From Lunularia cruciata (taxonomy: Eukaryota; Streptophyta; Marchantiopsida; Lunulariales; Lunulariaceae), in contig OX419757.1 of the NCBI GenBank assembly GCA_948567375.1, positions 19,220,001 to 19,284,000 of the forward strand: DNA of 64,000 bases. Direction: 5' to 3'. The stretch's first letter is position 1. Each line of letters begins with the position of its first letter. The notes under the pieces are model-generated. The model saw only the letters and a list, made by a program, of their open reading frames with translations. It was not told where the DNA came from and made no database searches. This document shows, one piece after another, positions 1 to 11,000 of this stretch. Both the position numbers and the translations under genes were made by a program.

Positions 1-216
1 TAGATGGCTCCTAGAAGGAAGCTTCTCAGTTAACTTAGCTTGCACTCCAAGAAAATGGCTCAAGGAAGCTTCTTGAGAAGCTTCTCAAGAGCCCTGTATG
101 CTCCCTATAAATACCAAAACCAAAGCCCATGCTAGCATTTGGAGTTTACCCATATTCAAGTATCCTTATGTGATCTTCCATTCTCCTATTTCTCTCCTTG
201 GTCTTGGTCTTTTACA
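1..216 (+). mobile_element. LTR fragment of the element A family, inverted relative to the A copy at 21.4-26.9 kb
   Basis: Read in reverse complement, this stretch matches the LTRs at 21376-21718 and 26488-26889. It shares the edge that starts TGTAAAAGACCAAGACC (here inverted, ending at about 216), a stretch rich in AAGCTT palindromes, and a short TATAAATA-like run. No primer-binding site follows the edge at 216, so this is the right end of a 3' LTR or a solo LTR cut by the window start. The rest of the element, if any, lies to the left of the window. Confidence 0.8.
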
Positions 217-3200
217 TATAGGTTAACCTTTAAAAAAATAAGCTATCCACTTCTTTTTTAAATGTCTTGGAAGGTTTTTTAAACACCCAAGTATATAAGA
301 AGGTTCTTGAATTCCTTACTAGAATATTTAATCCTTCAAAAGTGTTGGAATAGTCATGTCTTCTTTGTCCTAATAAATGTATCTTACTTGTGGCAATAAG
401 GGCTATTAGAGATCAAAAGAGCTCAATTTGAAATAATAACTTGATGGCTAGAGTCTAAATACTCAAGTAAATTCTCATATCTTGAGTTTGATATGAAAGA
501 TTAAAGTCTTTACATGTTAGGCCGTACAAGAATCTGAGTATAAGTTATTTTTCCATAATATTTACCTTGTTAGCAAGTTATATAAAAGCTTTTCAATAAG
601 ATGGTTTTTGTAAGACACTACAACTTTTGTTCAATAACCAATAAGTTATGGAAACTAGTTACAATAGGCCAAATTGCAAAATTTGCAAGTTGAGCAGATG
701 AGACTTAAATTTGGGGGTCTATCTACCAGAAAAAAATCTACTTGACCTTTGAGCTATTGGTGAGATACTATCAATATTCATTTAAAAGAAAAAATATTTC
801 TATAAGCAAATATGTATAGACGGAGTTTTGAAAACTAGTACACAATTAAATCGTGGTGTTCTCTAACTTGGACTTTGAATACCATGACTAAAAATTAAGA
901 CATGTGCATTTTTTTGGTTTTCCAAAGCAACCATTCTTCTTTGTCATAAAAAGCTTAAGCTTAAGCATAAAAAGCTTCCTTGGAATAGTTTTCTATCAAG
1001 ACAAAGTTTGAACTGCATAAGGGTAAGGCCTCACAACTTGAGTCTTAGGATTATGGTTTGGGTATAAGTTTTAGAGACTAAGAGAGAAGGAGATCTAAAG
1101 TAATAAAAAGAAATTTAACAAAAAAAGTTGAAAAGAAGAAAGTCTCCAAGATAGAATTTACTTAGAATCCAAGTTAAAATTTAGTAGTTATATGATCAAA
1201 AGATTTGAGGGTAATCATTTTTTTGTGAAGATTTAACTCCTAGCTTTATGACAATGCAAGCAATGATACCATAGCCTTGACTTTGGGACTTTAGTTTAAG
1301 TTGTTGAATTATTCTTATTGGCCACAAACTATAAGTTATAAATAACCTAAGGTAAACCTAACTAAACTCCATATATAGTTAAGGTGGACTTTATGGACCA
1401 TGAAGTTGTTAGATTGATGAAAATAATACAAGGATTGTTAAATACATAAATTAATATCCTAATATTTTATTGAATTCCCTATGTTGGTTATTTGGTACAA
1501 AGGCTAGACAATTTAGAAACATAAAAACTATTATGTACAATATGTTAAGCTTGAAGTGCAATTCTGGCCCAAATGAAGTAGAGTCAGTTTGAGTTTTTGC
1601 CTCCAACCACCACCATCCCTATGGATAGTTACAGCAAGAGATAAAATATGTTATTGCTAGAACTACTAACATTGGTGTTTTTGGTGCAAGATAGTATCAA
1701 GATCACAAATATTGCACATAAGCTTCAAAGAGGTAGTGGTATTACAATAAGAATATTCAAGATATCCACTAATGAAAAATCATTTGTAGTCTTTTTGGTA
1801 TCTTGTAAATTTGTTGAATATTTTAAATAATGACTTCAACTATTTTACCATTATTATTTATCAAAATGTTACAAGTTTCAAGGATCTTTGTTCTTAATAC
1901 ATATGCCTTCAACTCTATCCAAACACCTACTTAGAGGAATAAATTATTTCTACATAAGGGTTTCTCAAGTGTTATGTCTAACACCCAAGATTCCATTTTT
2001 AGTTAAAATAATTAAATATTAGTAATATATTATTGAATTTATCAAGTGGTAAATTTTATATATGTAAATTAAATCCTAATTTTTGCACAAAATCATCTTT
2101 GAGAATCCTTTGTATGGACGAGTCAAGTAAAAATTTCCAATTTCAATTTCAATTTAGAGGATAATTTGATGATTTCATTTGGATACTTGGAATTTGATTG
2201 AACTAGATGCATAATATACATAGACTTGTATTGGATAAGAATACTAGCACATGAAAATAAACCATTTGTAGATGAGAGAATTAGTGATCTTTTGCTTTAA
2301 ATTGAAAGAAGATAATATCACTCAATATGACAAGCTTGTGTTGAAATAAATTGTGTTGTCAAGTAAAATAGTATGATACAAGGTAGATATGCCTAGATTA
2401 TTATACCTTGTGAAGTAAATTAAAGCAAAAAGAATAATTTCCATAAATGAACCAATTTAAGCTGACATATTTATACAAGAAATTTTGGCCTAAGAGAGGA
2501 AACCAGCTATTATACTCACTAGTGTAATAATTAGAAATGACAAGAGAAATAAAAATGTGTATATTAAGATACTAGATACTAAATAAATTTAAGATATAAA
2601 GTTTAAATGGAGGATAACAAATATTTTCATTGGTAAGAAAAGAAATATCCATTTTAATAAAATATTTTTGTAGGCTTTACATATAGCTTTTAATAACATA
2701 GGTCTATAATGAGTTAAACCATAGGTAAAGCATAATCAAGCACAGTGTATTAATTGTTTAGTCTATACCTTACAAAGGAAAACACAATCAATTGCTTAAA
2801 GATCATACTCAAACCTTAGAATGATACTAAAATAATACAATGGTTGCTTATGTTTTAAATCTCAAAGTAAGCTGCTCTAGGATCCCAAAAATGTAACTAT
2901 TAATAAATTTATTATTTTAAAGACAAGTTATTGGGTAAAAGTCTAAATAAACTTGTTCATGTTGAGGATAACCAATTGGGGATAATCTAGTTGGATAAAA
3001 TTCAAAACATTGTAATTCAATAGGAAATAAAGCTTAAATCATGAATTTCATGTAGATTAATACCATGATATACAAATATTGTTGTGTATTGAGTATAGAG
3101 TATTAAAAAAGGAAAACAATGAAAACGAGACACTAGAAGAAAGATATAATCAAAGTTCTTTGATGCAAAACTTGATTCTTTTGTTTAAAGTACTTGTAAC

Positions 3201-4721
3201 TTATTAAATGTAATTTCTCTGGAGTATCTAATTGTACCTTCTACAAGGGAAGCTCTAGAAGGATGGAACTTGAAGGGTTGGATCCACTATAATACATAAC
3301 TGCCTGTGGTTCTCAGGAGTTAATTTTACATTGATTTTAAGTAATAAGTGCATTAATCAAGAGAAGATATTACAATTTAAAATTTTATTTTGATAGTAAC
3401 ATAAATATAAATAATAATAACAAAGGAACTCATGATAAATATTCAATAACATAGTAATTAAATTTTGGAATAGTCTTTAAAAAGAGTTATAAAGAGAGTT
3501 GTGATAATAATCTAATAAATTAAAAACTAAGGTTCATAACGGAATGCTTCTAGTTCTTATTCAAACAAGGAAAGCATGTGCTTGAGTGGGATAATAAAGT
3601 ACCTTTTATAATAAATACTGGATTCTATACAACTCTTTAATTAATATATAGCTTTATCACTTTAATTTATAAATTTCATTGATTAATATTCACTTTAGTT
3701 ACATGATTTTTACACAGGACAAAACAAAAATAGTAATTTCTTAATACGGCACACTAAGTACCTTGAGTAAAAATGTGCATATATATATATCATATATTTA
3801 TAAAGTAAATAATTTCACTATTTATTCTTATTTGAAGGCTCTCTATGTTACCATAAAGCCTAAATGCACAAATAGAATTGAGATAAAAAATATATAAATT
3901 CTACTCTTTATTTTAACTTAAAAGGATTTATTCTAAATCTAAAAGAATTAGATTATTTAATAAAATATAGGTGAAATTTTATAAATACAAAATTATTATT
4001 GATAAAATTGAAATTTGTAGAAACTTCATTGTAACTTAGTTATTATGATAAAATTTACATGGATGTTTTTAAATTATGAAGATGAAGTTTACTATATTTA
4101 GAGGCAAGACTCAAATATATAACAGATATAGTTGTTTGCACAATGATTTACATGCAGTATGTTGCTTATTATATTACCTCTAAGAGATTATTTTGGTTTT
4201 AAACTGAACAACTTGGTTTCCTATTGGTATTTAAGAAATAAATTATTTTTTGAAGTTAAAATGGAAAATATAACTAAGTAGAACATAGACTATATATAGT
4301 AATTCAAATTAACACATATCATTCAAAGACTACAAAAGCTGTGCAGTATCATGTTGTTGCATAAAATGAAGCATTTTTTGGATAGTTAAATAATGATTGT
4401 AATATCCTTGCATATGATGATATAATTGACTAATTATAATATATTGTACACCAATTCTAAAAGGCTGTTGAGATTGTACTTATTTATTTACTGACAAGTG
4501 ATTGTAAATCAACATTTTTGTTGAGTTTTTGACTTCCTTGAGGAAAAAAAGGAAGAAGGTTTTTGAGTTCCAATAATCAAGGGAGTGTCTTTTCTGTATG
4601 ATTAAAAAAAAAGTTAGAAAATGCTTGATAAATTATTTTATCAGGAATAGATAAATTGTTTTTATTTGATACTGTTAATACAGGTTATTAGCAGTCAAAT
4701 TTCCATATCTATCACCCCAGT

Positions 4722-4845
4722 TTATTATAGATATCCTTTTATTCCCTTATGAGTACCTTATTTTGAGTTCAGAATATTTTCAATTATTATAGATATCCTT
4801 TTATTCCCTTATGAGTACCTTATTTTGAGTTCAGAATATTTTCAA
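4722..4845. repeat. Perfect 62-bp tandem duplication
   Basis: Two adjacent copies, 4722-4783 and 4784-4845, appear identical by eye. Each runs from TTATTATAGATATCC to CAGAATATTTTCAA. The lack of mismatches in an otherwise decayed AT-rich region points to a recent duplication. Confidence 0.9.
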
Positions 4846-5713
4846 TTAATGACAAGGTACATTCTTACACTAGAAACTTTATATTCTGAGCAAAATATGT
4901 TTGATATAGCAAATTGCGTGTCTTCATATCGTTATATTTTCCCTGACATGTTTAATATAGCATTTTTTATCATATCCTTTTAACATTCCTTTAGTGTGAG
5001 TCGCATGCTAAAAGTATGATTATCTGTAATGATAATTAAACTCGTAACAAATTTTGGTCTATTTGGGTTAGATTTGAGTAAGTGAATTATAAACGGACTC
5101 AACACACAGACGAGTAAGTAAATTATAAGGGACTCAACACGTATATGCAAAGGCAAGGTTACTGTTTTAATGGAGCACTGTAAAGGCCCGTTTCAGTGGA
5201 ATACTCTGAAGGCTCATACAGTATATCTGTGAAGGCTCATTTACTGGGCAATAGACATCGTTGGAGTTCACGTGAGGAGAAATCCATGCATCTGAATTTT
5301 AATGCTCTTCTCCAAAGTGTGTCATGTGATTCAACTTTTGAATTGTAGCAATTGTAGTAAGTTAATTTTCTTTATCCACATTGCTTGCAAGTAGATTGTA
5401 CATTTTTTCACTGAATAATATTACAGTGACTTTAATTATTTGGTACGATAAATCAATGATCTACTTTGACACCTCAAATACAAATGAGCGAGAATAGCGG
5501 CATCTATAAGAGTGTTTTATGATACTTTTAATTCTATGGACGATTTTTTATTCCAAGGTACATAAGGTATGGACTTACTCTAAATAATCTCCACCTGTGG
5601 GTATGAAACAAAACCTAGCGAGAGGGTAGGAGATTTCTCTGAAACAAAGTAAACACTTTTTATTTGTGATTGTTGACTTAAACCAGTTCACGCATGAATT
5701 CAACAAAGCTATG

Positions 5714-5742
5714 AAAATAAATAAATAAATAAATAAATAAAT
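5714..5742. repeat. (AAAT)n microsatellite
   Basis: About seven uninterrupted AAAT units followed by an ATGA variant. Confidence 0.95.
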
Positions 5743-6200
5743 GAATGATATATTTGCAAATAGCAGAGAACCTTAAGGAATCAATGACACTTGAAGACTA
5801 TGATTTTTGACCTAAATAGCGAGGAGATGTAGTCAAAACAATGACAATTGGAAACCAAGTGTAGGAAACTACCTAGTTACAGAAGAAGGAAACTACAAAA
5901 ACCGTCAAATGATAGTTTGTAGACCTCGTCGAAATCCAGGGGGACAACCAAAGCCGAGTCAAAGGCAGGAATTTTCTCGAAATTACGTAGTTAAAACGAA
6001 GACCATGTAAAGGAAACAACCAAGTTAGAGAAGCATCGATAACCAACACTCAATCCACACAGGAACCAAACGTGGTGGGTCGGTTGTGGTGGGAAAGTCA
6101 CAATCCCACAAACTCAGTCCAGATTTGGGTGGAGGAGCCAATTTCTGGGTTGGTTTCTTTATGTCACCCAAGTCCTCTAGAATGGAGGGCAAAGGAAGTC

Positions 6201-6990
6201 CGAACATCTGCCAACCGTGCAGAAGCATGCATGCATAGAAGCAGCTGAATTAAGTTCAAACAGCCTCTAGGTAAGAAAGAGAGTTGTAAGCTTTATCGGA
6301 AAAGGTCTCTCTTCCACACGAATGAACATTCAAAGCATCGTCCAATCGATATGACGAGGTTACTAAATTTACCTCAAACGCCAAGTGTGCGAGGTAACGC
6401 AAGAGCTTTGCCCGAAGTGTGCAAAGGGCGATAAATTATGTCCACACTGGAAGAAACCAGGAGCTGGGGGTGGGGGACAGTTAGTGGCAATCAGTCTGGT
6501 TTTGGAAAGGTGGTTTATGACATGGAGGATTACCTGCATAGGTGACCACGTCATGGCTGGTGACTGGAGTGTGGAGGAGCAGACAGACAGGGCAACCGGG
6601 GCCGCCATACCCCAATCCTGATATAGTGCGAGTTTGTACAAGAACAAACAGAAACAAAGGTGTTGGCAATGGCTGATGGCACACAGTAGGACGCCACGAT
6701 AAAAGACACACCTGCCATGAGCGGGCTGCGGTCAGGGTAAAAAAAAGGAATAGAAAGCACGCATTGACAATGATTGTGAGCCATTACGCTTTGGCCCCGC
6801 CCGGTTGTCTTCTCGGTTCGGGTGGCTCGGGTCGAACGAAGGCTCACCATCCAACACTCCCGGACCTATTCGACGGAATAAGCAGCAACCGGGCCTCGAC
6901 CTAGCCATGTAGAGCGGGTGTGGGCTTCACTTTCCTTCCTTCCATGTACTACAGGAAAAAAGAGGGATAGACAGGCTGCTGCTACTGCTG
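6201..6990 (+). promoter_or_regulatory. Presumed promoter region of the CCCH zinc-finger gene
   Basis: GC-balanced DNA between the AT-rich flank and the purine-rich leader. An overlapping RY-type motif (CATGCATGCAT) lies at 6226-6236; CATGCA cores are bound by plant B3-domain factors of the ABI3/FUS3 type. I see no convincing TATA box and cannot place the transcription start. The short ORFs here on both strands look like chance. Assignment as promoter rests only on position upstream of the gene. Confidence 0.35.
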
Positions 6991-7982
6991 TTGTCTCTGA
7001 GCTTACCTGACCGAGGTGGAGGAAGGTGGTGGAAGAGAGGGGAGGAGAAGAGGAGGACGGGACGACGACGTCCCCTGCCAAGCCACAGCAGAGGAAGGAA
7101 GGAAGGAGCATTGGACTCCCCTCCAACGAAGGGAAGGGAAAGGCAGGGAAGGAAGCAAGGACCCCGGTCCGCTCAACATACTCGAACTACAGGAGAAGGA
7201 GAGAGAGAGAAGAGAAGGAGGAGGAGCGGAAGGAGGAGGGAGGAGGTTGTAGCGAGGAGAGGGCAATTGCTTGGACAGCTTTGTAGCCACAGCGAGTGCA
7301 GGAGAAGCACATCAGAAGAAGAAGAGAAGAGGAGGATCAGCAAGCAACGGAAGAGAGGGAGGAGAAGAACACTACAGATAGAAGAGGAGGAGGAGGAGGA
7401 GTGGAGTGCAGGGAAGGAAAGGGAAGAGAAGAGAAGCGAGGTGAGGAGGACGAGAACTGCACCATTTTTGGGAGGAGGACTACTTACTCTTCTCGGACAC
7501 AGACAGAAGGAGAGGAGATAGCAGCGTAGGAGTGGAGGAGATCCTCGGAAAAGGGGAGAGGTATCATCAGGTGTGGAAACACAGACAGAGATGGTGTTGT
7601 TGATGATGATGATAGATGATGATGATGAGTAAGGTGTTTTAGCTTAGATCAGGGATCAAATTTGGTCGTGAATTTTGACGCTGAGTACAGTGTCTCGGTT
7701 TTGGCTGGCTGTTGTTATAGGTGGCCTCTGATCCGAGTCTGCTGCACAGTGGGATACGTTTGGTTCTCTGATTAGATTGCAAAGCGGTGAACCGTCTCGA
7801 ACTTCTGCTTCTTCGATCGTTTCCAGGAGCGACTACTACATCTGTCTGAATCTGTCTGGGACTGCAATCTGAGATTTCACTCTCATCTCGGTGTGGAGAA
7901 AGCTCAAATTGACGGCATTGCCGGAGTTTCCGGGTGTAGGACTGTAGGAAGAGGTTCTTAGAAAAGAAAGCGGGTATGTTTG
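6991..7982 (+). other. Probable 5' leader of the CCCH gene, with a polypurine tract of about 550 bp
   Basis: From about 7010 to 7560 the plus strand is mostly A and G (GAGGAGAAGAGG-like runs), then it turns to mixed sequence up to the start codon at 7983. Long reading frames over the tract on both strands are low-complexity (Arg/Glu/Lys or Ser/Pro/Leu) and look like by-products of composition. A leader intron cannot be excluded. Two upstream ORFs lie in the leader, at 7591-7632 and 7976-8035. Confidence 0.5.
7591..7632 (+). CDS. Upstream ORF 1 in the leader of the CCCH gene
   Basis: ATG at 7591 opens a 13-codon frame (MVLLMMMIDDDDE) ending in TAA at 7630-7632. It lies 350 bases before the main start and does not overlap it. 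Between it and 7976 I find no other ATG. If the leader is unspliced here it could lower initiation at the main start. The Met/Asp run comes from a GATGAT repeat, so it may have no coded function. Confidence 0.35.
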   Translation: MVLLMMMIDDDDE

Positions 7983-8035
7983 ATGGAATATTATGCGCAA
8001 GGACAAGGAGCTCCCTCTTCATTTGCAGGCCTTGA
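7976..8035 (+). CDS. Upstream ORF 2, overlapping the main start codon
   Basis: ATG at 7976-7978 is seven bases upstream of the main ATG (7983) in another frame. Its 19-codon frame ends at TGA 8033-8035, inside exon 1. A ribosome that starts here passes the main start, so leaky scanning would be needed to make the zinc-finger protein. Neither ATG has a perfect context by eye (GGGTATGTTT for the upstream one, TTTGATGGAA for the main one). Confidence 0.4.
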   Translation: MFDGILCARTRSSLFICRP

Positions 8036-11000
8036 AGGGACAGTCAGCGACCCAAATACTGGGGCAGTCCTCACGTCTCTACCTCCTTCAGAGGATTGGC
8101 ATCTTAGACATGGTGGTGCTCCCTCCCCTGGCAGCACGGCCGCTGACACCGGCCTTGAGCACGGTGAGTTCTTCTTATTCACGACTTTTGCTTTACTTTA
8201 GCCCTTCTGTATCTTTGCGACTGCTTCTTTATACCTCCGGGTTGGAGTTCCACCATTTGTAAGTCCGATTGGGTTATGTCCTCTGTAACATGGCTAAAAG
8301 CCACCAACACATTCGATGCGGGACTTGTACGGAAGGACCAACTCAAACAACCACAAAGTTGGGTTATGCAAATCACGAAGCTGTGTAGAGTTACGCCCAT
8401 TCATCCTCCGTGGCAAGACTGCCAGACCTCATTGATGTGGTCGCCTGAGGACCTGCGATGCGAGGAGCAGGGTGTAGTTGTGGTTCCCATGAAAGTTCAA
8501 GGAGAAATTCGGTAGCTCTCTGGTCAGGTCACGATGATGGATCTACCAAGTTAAGACATTAGAGGTCGTGTGTGAACATCGGAACGCGACTTCTGTAAGG
8601 AGAATGATCACATGCTGGAAATGAGCAATTCGTGAAACCTTGTCACACGTTTCATTCTAAGAAATCTCGAAAGCCTGGATTTGTCGACCAGACCCGCGTG
8701 CGCTTGGGACCAGCCAGAGATCACATAAACAGAGGTCACATCCAGTAGCGAATGGATGCATCTTCAGCTGGGAAGGGTTCCGACGAGGGTCGCTGCTCTT
8801 AGTGTCGGTGAATGTTGTACCTCCCTGCATGGATGTAGGGAGTGATGGTGCGAAGTTCGCATGGGCTGTATCATTGAGCAGAGGATCCTGATGAGCGTTT
8901 GCCAGTGTATGCTGGTCTTTTATTACTCGATGGACGTACGGACAACTCATCTCCGTGAGAGGGTTGTCGAGGATGGACAGATCAATGCAGCCAGTGTGGA
9001 GGTGGTTAATTGATTGCATGTCCCGTCGATCGTGCATCAATTATGTCGTCCACAAATTCCACAACCATCCGCGTGCCGTGCATCTACATTGAATGCAGAT
9101 CAAGCTCGTGTGAGCTTCATTGAGGCTTTCATTTACAGTCAGTTGTGTCTGGATTGGGTTTCCCTTTGGTAGATCGATAGAGGTTCTCAACGAGAAATAA
9201 CCTACATGTTCAATTTCGCGGTTCGAAAACTCACCTGGCCTCATCCGTGGCAGGTTCACTTTTATATGGCCGGTTTCTGAATGTGTAGTTTAGAGCTAAG
9301 CCGACATCAGTGGAAGCTGCACATATCAAAAGCCGAAAATGTGGTTGTGATGAAACCTGTCAGAAGGTTGAACACGAATTACTAAGTAAAATGTGTTGGT
9401 CATGCAGAAGCTCCTTGGCAGCAGATGACGAATATGAACTTGCAGCCTCAGGAAGGGATGGAGGCACAGCAAGGACCATATCCGGAGCGCCCAGGTGAAC
9501 CTGATTGTACTTATTACATGCGCACTGGTCTCTGTGGTTTTGGCATGAGTTGCCGCTTCAACCATCCTCCCAACCGGAAGCTGGTAAGATTGCTTGTACA
9601 CCTGCCTTGCTTTTGGTTGACTGAGTGCTAATTATCCACTCTGAAGCAATCCTCTCACCGGCGATCGGCTAGGTGAGGGACTTATGAAGGAGATTGACTT
9701 CTCTTACAGGCTATCGGTAGGTCATCTGCATATCTATTCAGTGTCGGAGAACGGAGATTGAAATCTTTGAAAATCATTCTAATAACCAAGACGCACGACG
9801 GAGAATATTGCTCGAATTGACAAACCCTTCTACTCGATCACCAACCGAACTACTTCAATTGCTGCGGCTAAAGCTTTAGAATGCTATGTTGATTCCTCGT
9901 TTTAGTACGAAATCCTTCAAGATAATCGCAATCATGTAGCTCGATCTGCAAGAAGAGTTGGATGTCATGTAGAAATTGCTGCTATTGCGTTTTAAGTGGA
10001 TTTTTGATGCCATGAAGTTGCCAATTTACAGGCTGCAGCAGTGGCTCGCAACAAAGGCGAGTACCCAGAAAGGCTAGGTCAGCCGGAATGCCAGGTATGC
10101 AAGAACTTTCTAAACATATAGGAGTGGGGTTGAAGCTGCCATGTTTCTTTAAAAGAAAATGAAGCCAGAGTGAATGACCCGTAACCTGTACACGCTGTTA
10201 ACACCTTCGAGCGATCCTGAAACTTGGATACTTGATCGGTCATATGATCGACCGGAATGTATAAATGCTACAAATCAAGATGGCGCTTCTTTTCAAGAGT
10301 CTTTTCGTATATCCGTAAACGTCCTTGCCTAGCCGTGTCCTAACGCCGATGTCCCTTTTGTCCACTCGATAATCCTCCGTATCCTGCTTTACGGCAAGCA
10401 AGGCACTGTACCTCTCACTTCGACTGACTGATTGACTGACGGGGAATTTTCTGTTAGTGATGCACTAGTTCATTAGTTGGTTGGTTGCATCACCTTCTTA
10501 TCGCCACACATGTGGATGAGTATTATTTGGTCCTATTGTCCTCCGTCTGTAGGTCTTGATAAAGACTGTATAAGAGACTACTTCTACTGGTCAGAAGCAT
10601 GGACCGTTGCCCAAGAACGTGCATCTGGTTCTTGGAGAGCATGGTAAGCAGCAGCTATCATGAATCGCACCAACGGGGTCTTCTAAGGAGCCGTTAGGTC
10701 TTCTGTGTGACCTTTCTTCTTAGGGTAGAAGAAGAAAGGTCCAGTGTTGGTAACTAAGCTGTGTGCCACTTCTAATCCCAAATTGAAATCCAATTTGTTT
10801 AGAACCCTCGAAAGAGATAACAAAGAGGCTATTCTGCAGTCCCAGAGGATATGATTTGCTCAAGTATGTGTAAGTGAAAGGTGTCAACAAGGACCGTAGC
10901 CCGTGGTATGTAATCTGATTTCGGATGTAGCCAATCTGCATGGTTTGAGTTGTCTCCTGAATTTACCGGTCTCTTCACGGTCATTCCCGCTCGAGGGCGC

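Larger units (their letters stand above)
217..6200. other. AT-rich intergenic sequence without recognisable genes
   Basis: Open frames are short (60 aa or less) and none resembles a known protein. The stretch holds a 62-bp tandem duplication (4722-4845), an AAAT microsatellite (5714-5742), and an imperfect direct repeat of about 36 bp around 5076-5148. GC content rises from about 5.2 kb toward the gene island. Otherwise I see nothing in it. Confidence 0.7.

Noticed and set aside
6385-6621. Cys-rich N-terminus of a plus-strand frame (C-P-K-C) that hints at a zinc-binding protein
   Set aside because: Only one Cys pair, overlapping frames on the other strand, no continuation and no start context; taken as chance.
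6991-7521. Long overlapping frames on both strands in the purine-rich leader
   Set aside because: Arg/Glu/Lys or Ser/Pro/Leu strings that follow from the GA-rich composition; several frames are open at once and none has a domain.
8657-9259. Minus-strand frames of 127 and 72 codons
   Set aside because: They lie in intron 1 of the CCCH gene and show no recognisable similarity.
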